A stretch of DNA of 64,000 nucleotides from Blastomyces gilchristii SLH14081 (taxonomy: Eukaryota > Ascomycota > Eurotiomycetes > Onygenales > Ajellomycetaceae), in NCBI RefSeq assembly GCF_000003855.2, contig NW_003101648.1, positions 377,024 through 441,023 of the forward strand, given 5' to 3'. Shown in pieces: positions 11,593 to 22,616 of the stretch; the first letter of the stretch is position 1; each line of letters begins with the position of its first letter. Under the pieces are notes generated by a model. The model saw only the letters and a program-made list of their open reading frames with translations. It was not told the DNA's origin and did no database searches. Made by a program: the position numbers and the translations under genes.

Positions 11593-13028
11593 TTAGTTAT
11601 AGCCGTTCATGGTCATTCTTTGAGAGTTCCTGCTCAATTCCCGGTCTGCGGAGGGGCTAATGGGTCGGCTGCCACCTGAATGCGCCGTGGCGCTGCTCTC
11701 CTTCAATGCCAGCAGCTGTTTCGCGCGGAAGGTCTCGTAGTGGATCTGGCTGGTGGTCTCGATTAGGTCCTGGAGGTGGGTGCGCGTGAGGAAATTGCGG
11801 AGGTAGACAAATTCGCAATGGTTCTCGTCTTCGACGTTTATCACGCCCCAGCGGTTCTGGCGGCCGCGGACTTGCTTACCACCGACGATGATGGATTTTT
11901 CGCTTCCGACAACCGCGAAAGGGATGATGTCCTGCACGTTGTGTTAGATGGCGGGTTTTTCTTTGAGTAAAATGTAAGTAGATTTACCTTGATTTGAGCG
12001 TTAACAGCTCGCTCCTCGTCATCCAATTCATCGTTATCATAGGGGTACATCTTGAGATTGTGGAAGGCAAACTCCTCCTTGATTCTCTCCTTGAAAGCCA
12101 ATCGCTCTTCTAGGGTCAAAGAGTCGGATTTGGCAATGACAGGCACAACATTGACAACATCGGAAAGTTTCTTCAGGACGACGATATCAATTGGTTTCAG
12201 GCTGATTTTACTGTTAGTATTGCTGTGCTGAAAAGGCATTGAGAAATAGCTACGTACGCATGTCCAGAGGGCTGGATAAAGAAGAGGCAGCAATGGATAC
12301 GTGTATCCTGAATATAGCGCTCACGCTGAGCAGTAAGCTCCTTTCTGAGATAGGCGGAGTGCTGATCCTTGATATACTTGACAATTGGGTCCCAGCTGCA
12401 GAGATATCAATCAGCAAGTAATTCGCAACATTATTCGTCCCATGTTTCGCGTGCTTCGCATACCATCTATCATTGTTGACCTGGTCCCCATAGCCGGGGG
12501 TGTCGACAATGTTCAATCGTAGACGCACGCCGTTCTCTTCAATTACTGTTGGGGGAGAGATAGAATAAGTATTTACATATTTATTTATATAAGATTTTTG
12601 TGCTTGGAGAGGGGAGAACGTACTATGGGAGACAGCTTGAATTTCGGTGGTTGAACGCACAGGCTCATCTGGTCTCAAGCGACCCTTGGAATCGATCAGG
12701 TGGGAGGCGAAGATGGTATTGATCAAGGTCGATTTGCCCAGTCCGGTTTGGCCTAAAGATATCGCCGATATTCAGTATTTAATGTCCATTATAAGGGTTG
12801 GAATTGAACTTTCTAGGCCGTGGCCAGCGCGAAACCCGGATTCATGTAGAGGGGGAGGGACAGTCTGAACAAAGGTATGGCACCGCACGTACCAACGCAG
12901 ATGACGTTGAATTGAAAGCCACGCTTCAGTAGTTTCCGCTCGATCTGCGAGGTGATACTATCAAAACCAACATGGCTTCTGGGGAAGACGGTGTTCTGTG
13001 GAGAAGCTGGGGATTGTGGTGAAGCCAT
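11593..13028 (-). CDS. cdc10: Septin, Cdc10/AspD type
   Basis: Six exons on the minus strand: 13028-12893, 12752-12624, 12545-12464, 12395-12258, 12201-11988 and 11931-11593, giving 345 aa. All introns are GT-AG, and the fourth has a TACTAAC branch site. The P-loop GQTGLGKST (about residue 46) is built across intron 1, DTPGYGD is the switch/G3 motif, and AKSD (about 185) is the G4 motif. The N-terminal VGFDSITSQIERKLLKRGFQ and the region ETTSQIHYETFRAKQL match the Cdc10 subgroup. Like Cdc10 it lacks a long C-terminal coiled coil. Septins polymerise into filaments at septa and hyphal branch sites. The start at 13028 gives the short N terminus usual for the subgroup. Confidence 0.93.
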
Positions 13029-13537
13029 AATAAGAGCGAGGAGGAAGACAACAACAGCAGATCAAGAACAACACAGAGAGAGGTGTAGTAAAGAGGAGAA
13101 TCAAAGAGTGAAGGAGAACGACAACAGCCGGGAAAAGATGAGCGGGAACAGCAGCTGGGGGGGGGATCGAAGAGGGAGCAGAAGCAGACACAGGAGATAG
13201 AGAGAAGCAACAGCAGTAGTTAGGAACAACACGCCCCTTATTATTTTCTGGATTGTTTGAGCGTTGGTCAGGGGGAACCAGCGCTAGGCTTCTTTGGGAC
13301 TAGCGAGTCACTGTAGCTCTTTCTCCTCCACTCGACTCGGGCCTCATTTTTGCTCAAACTATTTTATTTCAACCAATTCGGCCGGACAACCCATCACCAC
13401 CACCCAATTTAGCTCTCCATCACGATATACGTCTCCTCCATAGGTTATTATACCGGCCCGCCCTCCGTGGACTTTATATACACGCCTGCGCTCCCCCTCC
13501 CCGGTCACCTTGGGGCCCCCAAACACACCACCGCAAG
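13029..13537. promoter_or_regulatory. Divergent promoter region, septin / mrpl32
   Basis: A 509-bp gap between two divergently transcribed genes. It is G-rich toward the septin start and C-rich toward the ribosomal protein start. I see no specific binding site I would name. Confidence 0.4.
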
Positions 13538-14022
13538 ATGTCGTCCCTCCCAATAGCGTTCTCCTCCGCCTCGATGATCTCCCGGCTCTTTCCCCGACTC
13601 TCCCTCCAATTCCCACACACAACAAGCCAATTGCTACGATATACCCATACCCCGAACTCCTTCCTGGTAGCCGCTGTAGCCGCTCCCGCAGCCATCACCC
13701 TCGGAATTCCCGCGATCCTCTCTGATATCTGGGACTCGGTCCTGCGCGCCGTGCCCAAGAAGAAGACCTCCCATATGAAGAAGAGACATAGACAAATGGC
13801 CGGAAAGGCTTTGAAGGACCGCCTAGATCTGAATACCTGTTCGAGCTGTGGGCAGACTAAAAGGGCGCATTTGTTGTGTCCGACTTGCGTCAGCGGTGAG
13901 TTTTATTGGCTCCGTTGATATATACCTTGGATGAGTGTGCCTTTGACTAACGGGCTGGTGGCCCTGAAGAAATAAGACAGGAATGGAGAGATGCGGAAAA
14001 GAAGACGGCTCAAAGCTCGTGA
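13538..14022 (+). CDS. mrpl32: Mitochondrial ribosomal protein bL32m
   Basis: Two exons, 13538-13895 and 13970-14022, give 136 aa. The N-terminal 70 residues are Ser/Arg/Pro-rich with a hydrophobic stretch, as expected of a mitochondrial presequence. The core VPKKKTSHMKKRHRQMAGKA is the L32 signature, followed by paired cysteines CSSC and CPTC for zinc binding. The intron donor is G|GTGAGT. I chose the acceptor CCTGAAG because it gives SEIRQEWRDAEKKTAQSS then stop; an alternative acceptor 11 bases further would give an unlike, hydrophobic tail. The protein belongs to the large mitoribosomal subunit; in yeast its maturation depends on the m-AAA protease (family knowledge). Confidence 0.92.
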
Positions 14023-14813
14023 ATTTCTTTTTCTACGCTCTGTTGTATATCATGCTTTTTGGGAAGGTAAAATGCGCTGTACCATAACGCCCCGCGCAAA
14101 GGAATATATAAAGAGTGGGTTTTCTGTGGGCATAGCATTTGGCGTTTTGGATTTGATATCACGATACAATTGTATTTTTATTTTATATCTTTTTCTCTAT
14201 CTATCTATTACTTTTCCAGCTACTCGCCTCGGTGTCTATAAACTCTTGGTAATATTGCAACGGAAAGCCAATCGACCATAGATTTCTAGATATTTAACTG
14301 TAAAGAAATATCACTACGTTTAAATTTGATGAAGGTGTAATGTAATATTAACAGTGATATAATAGCAAATACATACTTATCTTTTGTAATCGAAAAAAAG
14401 AAAAAAAAATCATTGTCGTACCTAGCGGATCCGAACCCCCCAACTAAATATCAGCAAAAACTCTCGAAGCCTCTCACTGACGTCTTTGGGTCAAACTTGG
14501 TATAGAACAACAATTCCACACCTCACAACAAGCAAAACCACACCACATCACCATGATAGAACACATCTCAAGCCCATAAACATGGTAGGCCATCCTCCAA
14601 AGTCTAATACATAAATCATTCAATCAAACATAAATCCCGTCTAATACACAGCGTGGGGGTAAAAAAATAGTCAAAGCAATATTTGACCCTACATACAATC
14701 GACAATGGTAAACCGCCCCCCCCATCCGCTCCTAAATATCAAAACCCAACATCAAGAAATACATTTATATATATATGTATAAAAGTATCCAGCTAAAAGA
14801 AGTACATCGACAG
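14023..14813. other. Intergenic, with unresolved 5' end of the Ski8 gene
   Basis: Contains the 3' UTR of mrpl32 and the promoter of the next gene, and probably its first small coding exon, which I could not place. ATG codons at 14553, 14582 and 14705 are candidates, but none gives an in-frame splice to 14814 that I trust. Confidence 0.4.
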
Positions 14814-16307
14814 CTCACCCCGTCGAGATATTCTCTCTCGCCTTAACCCCGAGCCAACTGATATCCTGCTCGGGCGCATCTTCGCTCAAAGTCCACTCCA
14901 CCGCCGAGACAGATTTCCCCCTAGCCCAGTCCATCGACGGCGCGCACAAGATTGGCTGCCACCACCTAGCTGCAAGCAGGGATGGCACAAGGCTTGTGAG
15001 CGTTGGGTTTGGAGGGGAGGTTAAGGTGTGGTCTTCCGTTGCGGGCGGGGTGTGGGTCGCGGATGAGGGGGTTGGTGGAGCGACTGGTGGGAAGGGCGGT
15101 ATGTATTAAACCAGTCTAGCTTTTACTTTTATGCCTCCCCTTCTTTAGAGATGAATAGAAAGGCATTTGATTTGGGATTTGATACATATGGAACAGAGAA
15201 TTCGGGCTAATTGTATATATGCAACGCAGACACCAAGCGGAAAGTCAGCGAGATATGGGCCGCCGCACTCTCTTCGGATGGCGAGTATCTCGCCGGCACG
15301 ACGCTGGATGGACATATTAAAGTCTGGCACCTGGATGGGACCGGGGAGGATAGTAAGGTGTCTCAGATCCGCGACCTGGAGACGAAGGGTAGCTTTGGCA
15401 TGTGTATTGACCTGGTGCGTTTTAAAAGTTCTGGAATTATATTTGACGGCGATGACCGTCTACGTTTTGCATTCCCCTCCCTCTCCCTACTCTGTCCTCT
15501 CCGTATATATCCCCAGATCCCCGTCGAGGTTATAACGCTCACACGTTTTTGTCGTCAATGGCATCCCCATCTCTAGTCGGCAGACGGCAGCCTGACAGCA
15601 TCCGGCCACCAAAATGGGAACGTCTATATCTTCCTCAATGAGACGGGGCGGATGATACATTCTCTGTCCGGTACGTGAAATAGAAACCCCTTTTCTACCT
15701 ATTTGATGAGTTAACCATGACATAACTCCCTCTTCCCTTATCACTAAAAGAAACGAAAGAAAGCTAGCTAACAAGATTTGCGAACAATACAGGCCTAGTC
15801 TTACCTGTCCGAGCCGTAACTTTCTCGCCGGGAGGAAAACTGCTCGCAGCAGCGGGCGACTCCAGAGTAATTCAGCTCTATGAAACGTCCTCTGGCGAGC
15901 AGGTAGCTACATTAACGGGGCATACGTCCTGGATTACCTCTCTGGACTGGAGTCATACCGGAGAATTTCTTTTGAGCTCGTAGGTTCCTTACCTCCTTTC
16001 TTTGTTATCTAGGACGTTCCACCCCACTATCCTTTGCTATTTTATAGCTATCAGATTGTCATCCTACTCCAGACACATCCTGCTCTCATTATTGTTAACC
16101 TTAACACTTTGAACCGGCAGATCCCTCGATGGCAGGGTTAAAGTGTGGTCGATTGAACGGAGGGCGTGTGTGGCGACGCACTCTGAGTCGGATGTGGCTA
16201 TATGGAGTGCGAAGTGGTTGCCAAAAGTTGGAGCGACGGCTGAGAAGTTTGTCACGGCGAATGCTAAGGGGCGTATCACTTTTTATCGGGAGGCTACAGG
16301 GGGATGA
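14814..16307 (+). CDS. ski8: Ski8-like WD40-repeat protein (start exon unresolved)
   Basis: Exons: about 14814-15105, 15230-15414, 15577-15670, 15793-15979 and 16121-16307. Frame is continuous through four introns. WD-type blades are clear: SLKVHST, GFGGEVKVWS, GHIKVWHLDG, SADGSLTASGHQNGNVYIF, SPGGKLLAAAGDSRVIQLYE, GHTSWITSLDWS and SLDGRVKVWS. It ends in ITFYREATGG, the tail usual for fungal Ski8/Rec14. Ski8 is the scaffold subunit of the Ski complex, which feeds mRNA to the cytoplasmic exosome, and in some fungi it also works in meiotic recombination. The frame opens upstream of 14814 without ATG before a stop, so the first codons lie in an upstream exon. Confidence 0.85.
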
Positions 16308-16633
16308 GAATGAAAAATATAAATGGAAGGGACGGGATGAAGGGTATTTCGTACGAGATGAGGGGGTGGAGATTCATCGAGTACGACGTTGATATTAAAA
16401 TGCTGCTCCGGTTTGGAGGTGAGGCGACAGAATAAGAATTAATAGGGGGAATTGTTCAGTCCTTGGTCATGTTTTAATGAGACACAACAAATATATAGAC
16501 ATGCAAAGGGGAAGAAGCCCCGAGTCGTTAATAATAAACGAAATATAGTCATTAAACCATTCCCTCAAACACCCATCCAACAATAATCATCAAAGAAGAA
16601 AGAAGACAAACATGCCCAATGTACAGAATCCCC
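16308..16633. other. Convergent intergenic region
   Basis: A 326-bp gap between the ends of the Ski8 and Spc25 genes. It holds both 3' UTRs; no further feature is seen. Confidence 0.5.
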
Positions 16634-17586
16634 TCACTTCAAAGCCGCCACAAACAACCTCCTCATCCTCTTCAAAAAAGCCCCAAAATCCCTATCATCG
16701 TTCACAACCATCAACTCCTGCTCCACCGCCTCCCTCTCTAGCTTCGGCCGGCAATGGAAAACTTCATAATCCCTACTCGCCGTTCCCAGCTCAAACCACG
16801 CCTCCCGCTCCCAATCCTTCTCCACTAAATGCGTGTAGACAATCCGAAGCCGATCCTCGCGCCCAGCCCCTTCAATACGCAGACACAGGTAATCTTGCCA
16901 GAACTCCAGCTCGGGCGTATTCAGGCGCGCCTGGGCATCGAGGTTTCTGGCGTGCGCCTTCTGGGCTTCTAGGCGCTGGTTGATGGTCTTTTGGGTCTCG
17001 TCTATTTGTTGCTTGAAGCGGTCGCGGGTGGCGAGGCGGGCGTCGCGTTGGGCGGTGATGGCAGTGATGGCTTCGTGCATCTCGGCAGCTTCTGCGGCTT
17101 CCTTTTGTAAGGTCTGCGCGTGGGTTTGGGATTTGAGGTCGAGGATTTCGATATCTTTTTGTTTTAGGCGGCGGTCCTCTGTAAATATAGGAATAATGGG
17201 TCATAGTATTAGTATTATTACTTTTTAATTTTAATTTTTGTTACAGTGAGAGAATCGCAAAATAGAATTAAAAGACTTATTTATATTCCTGAAAATAAAA
17301 ATTGAAAGGCTTGGAAGTTTGGATGTGTCAAATAACCCAAACATGAAATCATACCTTGCAGCTCAGCTAGGTTCACGCGGAATTGATTTCTCTCCTCAAG
17401 AACTTGCTTCCTGCCCCTTTCTATAAAGCTGTCGAACTTGGCCGTGAACTGTGCCATGCGGGTGCGTAGATCCTCGAAGCCGAAGTTGATGCTGGGTAGC
17501 TGGTCCGCCATTGACGGGGCATCTGCCGACGATAGCGGCGGGCGCATGCCACTTGTAGATAGTGATGGTTCGAAGGGCATCGACAT
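16634..17586 (-). CDS. spc25: Kinetochore protein Spc25
   Basis: Two exons, 17586-17355 and 17178-16634, give 258 aa. The start at 17586 (MSMPFEPSLSTSG) is preferred over an in-frame ATG at 17625 because related fungal proteins begin close to the EPSLSTS segment. Residues about 30-150 are a charged coiled coil (LEERNQFRVNLAELQ ... HAQTLQKEAAEAAEMHEAI). The C-terminal RWD-like globular domain is seen in ELGTASRDYEVFHCRPKLE and FGAFLKRMRRLF. Spc25 pairs with Spc24 at the inner end of the Ndc80 complex, linking microtubules to centromeric chromatin. It is divergently placed from rrn6. Confidence 0.88.
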
Positions 17587-17977
17587 TGTTGCAGATAGCC
17601 TTGCGACGTATGTGTGATATGACAATAGTGCTTGCGAGTTGGCGTTGAGCGAGGTGTATATCTATATCGAATGGGAGGGTTCACTTTTCGCGTTCATGAC
17701 GATTTGCCGGACTGGTTGCGGCAGCAACGGGCGACCGACGCTAACTCAATCGGGCGGTTAGCTCGGCCTGCGCAAAAAACGTCCATTTAATTTATTGTTT
17801 TTTCTTGCGTCTGACATCTACCAATTTTCTACTCCGTACACACTCGCGTGGGATTGCGTCTGATGTCCTGATGCACCTTACATTAACGAGCTTGTCAAAA
17901 AGCTTTAATTGCGGACTGATCTAATTGGCCCGATATGATGTCCCGCATACCAGAAGCCCACGTTAGATGCAAACCAA
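17587..17977. promoter_or_regulatory. Divergent promoter region, spc25 / rrn6
   Basis: A 391-bp gap between divergent genes. No specific motif is claimed. Confidence 0.4.
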
Positions 17978-20900
17978 ATGGGTGACCATCGAACAAACAC
18001 CCTGCAATACGGGCATTTGGGCAGTGCTACTTATCTACCCGATATACAAGTATGGGAATTTTCACGCAAGATCGATAAAGGTAAATCCAATAGCCATTTT
18101 CATTTTCGTATATGCCTACTTTCATTATGGCTAATATGTTACTTCTGCAAACACAATAGAGCCTTCTCTCGTGTTCTACGGCCATGTTAAATGCGCCTTC
18201 CCAGCTCCAGCAACACCCGGCGCTCGGATTGAAATCCAGGATAGCGACAGGCTGTTAACCAACAAAGATGAAGATGCTTTGCTGAAAGTTAGGCCGGAGC
18301 TGGCTCCGGGTTTGGGCCTCCTTCGCCGACATGAGGCTTCATCTCGGGCTATCACCGCTGCAGTGGCCAAGTTTGACCCTCAAGTTTCCAACCTCCTGGC
18401 CATTGGGAATGCGATCAACCTTGACCGACGTGGCGGCAGAGGTGATTCCACTGTTCCAATAGCAGTTCTTGTCTGTGGTGACTCCGCTGCGTCTATTCAG
18501 CTTGTGGAATTGGATGATGAGGGAATCGCATGGCCCCCGGACAGTGATGGCCTGGTGAAAGTCCCTACTCTCCACAGCCGGCAGAAGGCACTGTGGATGG
18601 GGACTGCTGGGCCTGTGCAACAAATATGTTTTGCGGAAACTGTGGATGAAAAGAGTACATGGTTGGCCGTGCGATTTTTACAGTCCAGTATTGTCTTCCG
18701 CCCTCAGCGGAACAAGCTTCCAATTTCTGTCCACTATGACGATATGGATTTCATGCGAGAAAACCTAGAAGATACTCGTTTAGATGCTAACCCGGTTCTG
18801 GAAATTCCCATCTCCAGCACCGGTGGAGTCCCGCATGCTGACATCACATTTAATCCATGGTATCAACAACAGATAGCGGTTGTCGATCGCTTGGGGAATT
18901 GGACTATTTGGGATATAGGGAAGCAACGCCAGAGCACTTATTGGCACGCAGACCCCGGTCCATCTGGTAGGTTGGACGGTGAACGCACCAAAAGAGATCA
19001 TTACGATGGATGGGCTGCGATTTCATGGGTGGGAAATGTTCATAAGTTGCTGGTCTGCGATAGGCGGAATATTGCTTTGTATCGAATAGAGACTGATCCC
19101 ATGCAGCACTACGCCGTTGACGTTAACATTCAGCAGGAGTCTGAGTGGATTCTGGACATTAAAAGGAGCCAGTCGAATCTTTCAAATATATTTGTTCTCA
19201 CAACGACGCAAATACTTTGGCTACATGTTAATTCCGATGATTTCTCATCGTCCAGCCAGCGAGGAGATGGCCAGGAAATAACCGTTCTACTCTCTTGGCG
19301 CCATTTCAGGGACCCAGAAGATACCAGCCTTCAATTGGCTCCAGTGCTGATCCAAAATTGTACTACTTTTCACCTCCCTTAAGCATGGATTTATTTCTCT
19401 ATCACTGGTGTGCTAATATTAGTTGTAGCTTTGTCCCTCATTATATACTCGCAACTGAACAATATGGCACAAGTCTTCCGTTTTGCTTTTTCTCCAGACG
19501 ACCCATCGATTCCATTATCAGTCGCCGATCCGTTCTTCCTTCCGCTGCCTACTAGTAACAACCGTGATCCGAAAGCGCTGGAACCTTCGCCAGAGGGCGT
19601 TTACTTTTCGTCTTTGATTTTTCAGCAAATTGTAAACTCCATCGTTACCGACCCCACCAATGGCAGCAAAACCCTCACCCTCGTCAAATTTATTGGCCAG
19701 CACTCTAATTTGGAAGTTATTGAGTCCTTATACGTGGCGAAGGCGGATGGTGGGGATGAAACTTACGAGCAGTTTAGCTCGACTCCCCCACAGGTGAAAA
19801 CGGAGAAAAGTTCAAAGTTGGTTGATGATGATGATGATTTCATAGTGGATGATTTGAATGCGGTAGTACTGCCACCGTACGCGGGGAGGAGATATTGGAA
19901 TAGAAGTCGAAATAGCCGGGAACAACTAATACGTGCTTCTCCCTATGGTGAGAACTGGGTTGATCTGTATGAGTTGGCTTCCTCCGCTGTTACTGAGCAA
20001 ATAGGAAACAGAGGGAGGTCAACCATGTCTGAGAAGGGATCCCAAACGTTTAACAATTGGTTGGAGGACTTGACTGCCAACTTTGAGGAATTAGTCTTGG
20101 GTGATTCAGCATTATCATCGAACTCCAGAACAATGTTCGTGTATATCCCCTCTTTGAATTAAGCGATATAATCCTAACCTTGCTCAAACACAGGCTTGAT
20201 ATCCTCCCATCCTCTCCATTTTTGGATGACATTGATCGAAGTACTCACGATTTTGATCGATTTGTGACGCGTCTGGAGGATCCTGTGCAAAATATGCTAC
20301 CCCTTGGATACGAAATCACTCATCTACCGATGTCATATTACCCACCCTCGAACATCTCAATACCCGATACTGGTTCCCGCAGGATGATACCCACTAACAT
20401 CACTAAACTCTACGACTCCCTTGTCCGCGACTGGCTCTTCCCTCTCCCGGGCGACTTCCCAAACAAGATCCGAATGGCCAAAGAAAAAAACATACGAAAC
20501 ATCGTCATGCAACTGATACTCTCAAGAATCGTTCTAACTAGACGTTCGATTCCCGAACCACACGATCCTGGTCTCTGTCTCTCCGAGACTGCCGAAGAAG
20601 ACCTTTCTTCTTCCCATCCGTCCTCGTCGGCCCCGTGGCCCAGCCAAGCACCATTATTTACTCAATCGCAAAACCCTACAGTTACCACCACCTCCTCTGG
20701 TGGACAGAAGGAGCTGGAGCAATCTAGCTTCTTACAACCATCGTCTCAAAATACAACCGCAACCACAGCTACAACCATGACCCCATACGCAACCCTCCGC
20801 CTCTACACCTCCTTAAAACAACCCGACCAACCCCGCCTCCCTCGCCGCATTTCTGACATCCTCTCACACTGGAAACTCGGCACAAACCCCTCAGCCTACG

Positions 20901-21382
20901 ACTGGCAAGCGACGGTCCGCACGCTCCGTGACGAAGAGGAGCAGGAGACCGAAAGCCAATCGGCCAGTCGACGGCGAAAAAGACGCGAGGCGAGGCGGTT
21001 ACAGAGACGTCAGCAGCAGCAATCGCAACAGAGCTATCTACCGTCTTCATCTGCTACTGCTACTGCTCCTGCTTCTACCCCCACTCTTGCTTCTGTTTCT
21101 TCTATTCCTACCCCTTCAGCTTCGCAGGTGCCGGTTGTGCGGATGTGGGGGAGTCAGCAACAGCAGCAGTCGAGCCGGGGGATGGGTCAAGGGTCATTTT
21201 TGGGACCGGGGACGGACAGGGGCGCGGTTACGAGCTCACAGATGATGGTATGGAGTAGCCAAGTTACGGAGGAAGCGGATGTGCCGATGACACAGGTTGA
21301 GAGTGGGGTGTTTGCGGGTAGAAACGCGAGTAGTAGGAGGGTTGCGAAGGAGAGGAAGAAGAAGAGGGCGGCCGGGTTTTAA
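17978..21382 (+). CDS. rrn6: RNA polymerase I initiation factor Rrn6
   Basis: Four exons, 17978-18080, 18160-19359, 19429-20134 and 20194-21382, give 1065 aa. Intron 2 donor AATT|GTACTA joins LIQN to SLSLIIYSQLNN, and intron 3 joins RTM to LDILPSSP. The N-terminal half has the beta-propeller features of Rrn6 (TFNPWYQQQIAVVDRLGNWT, then WAAISWVGNVHKLLVCDRR). The middle is helical. The C-terminal third is low-complexity with Gln and Ser/Ala runs, ending in a basic KERKKKRAAGF tail usual for this family. With Rrn7 and Rrn11 it forms the core factor that loads Pol I at rDNA promoters in the nucleolus. Yeast Rrn6 is shorter (894 aa). Confidence 0.88.
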
Positions 21383-22616
21383 GTCGGAAGCAGGATCTTT
21401 CATGGGTTAGTTACATTGGACGATTTTTTTTCTTTTTTTTCCTAAGGATCGGCGATTGTCGACCCCCTATTTGAGAGTGGTGTGAATTGCACACTTTTTT
21501 TCTTTTTCTCACCCTTGTCGTAGTTAATTACTATGTTGAATCCGCTTTATCGTTAACGATATAAACGTGCACAGTTAATCATTTCGTTAATCATTTCTAA
21601 CCTATATGTATAAAAAACCCCATCCAAGAATATTTGCAAGTTGTCTTATTTCCACCTCTCGACTCATCACCGTATTAATCAACACGGGAGAATCCGTAGG
21701 CAGCCAGAGGCTAACGTGCCTAAAAGCAAGAACGCACCCAAGCAAGAAACAACCAGCAAGGAATACAAAGTAATGTAAAATCAATATAACCAATGCGGAA
21801 AAATAATATCAACAGGGAAAAACCCGCATGAATGTAAATACATAATGAAAGCCCTTCCTACCCGGGCATTTCCCCGCTTCCCAACCTCTCTCCATCCGCC
21901 CCCGCCTCCACCCCGCCGCCGGGCGTGGCTATCCCACCAACTCTCCTGTCCCAATCCGTTCCACCCGCCCACTCACCCACTCGCTCCTTTCTGGGGAAGT
22001 AAAGTCCTCGCAAAAATCACTTTAGGTCTCGGAACAAGGATTGTACGGCGCATATATAGGTGTGTGCGCGGGCGCTTTCGGCCGTGGGAGCGAGGACTTC
22101 CGGCGACAGGCCGTAAAGGATGGTAGTAATTATAACGATAATGAGCTTGAGAATACAGCTCTGTTGTACTATATATCCAAGGCTAGAAGCTATGCCATAA
22201 ATTTATGTATGCATATGTAAGTAGTGAATATATGCATGGTTAGTGTGGGCCATGCATGTAAGTTATTGTATTTGACGTTTTCCCTTTGACCTGAAAGGGA
22301 AACGACGACTCCGTGAATTGGTCTTATATATATATATATATATGGATATAAGTTATCCAAAACCTGAACGGGACAATGGCCGAATTGATGCTATTGGCAG
22401 GTAAAGGAGGTGGTTTGATGTGGGGAGAAAATGGAGTGCGATATCTGTCACTGCAGAGCGAATTCTACCGTTCGTTCTCGTCGATCGTAAACAGCAGTTC
22501 CAAGTAATAAAGCTACCCAGCCAAGTTGTGGTTTTCGGTTTTCTCTTTCAGCCGTAGAAAAAAAAAAAAAAAAAAAAAAAAACCCAAGTCAGGTGAGTTC
22601 TCCCGGTCGCATTCAT
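21383..22616. other. Convergent intergenic region with simple repeats
   Basis: A 1.2-kb gap between the 3' ends of rrn6 and the CHY/RING gene. It contains T-rich tracts (about 21425-21510), a C-rich block near 21895-21980, a (TA)n run near 22325, and a 25-nt A run at 22558-22582. No gene is recognised. Confidence 0.5.

Noticed and set aside
13359..13758. Minus-strand frames over the mrpl32 first exon
   Set aside because: Antisense shadows of a well-supported ribosomal protein gene.
14410..14445. tRNA T-arm-like GGTTCGGATCC on the minus strand
   Set aside because: No A box or cloverleaf can be built upstream; a chance resemblance.
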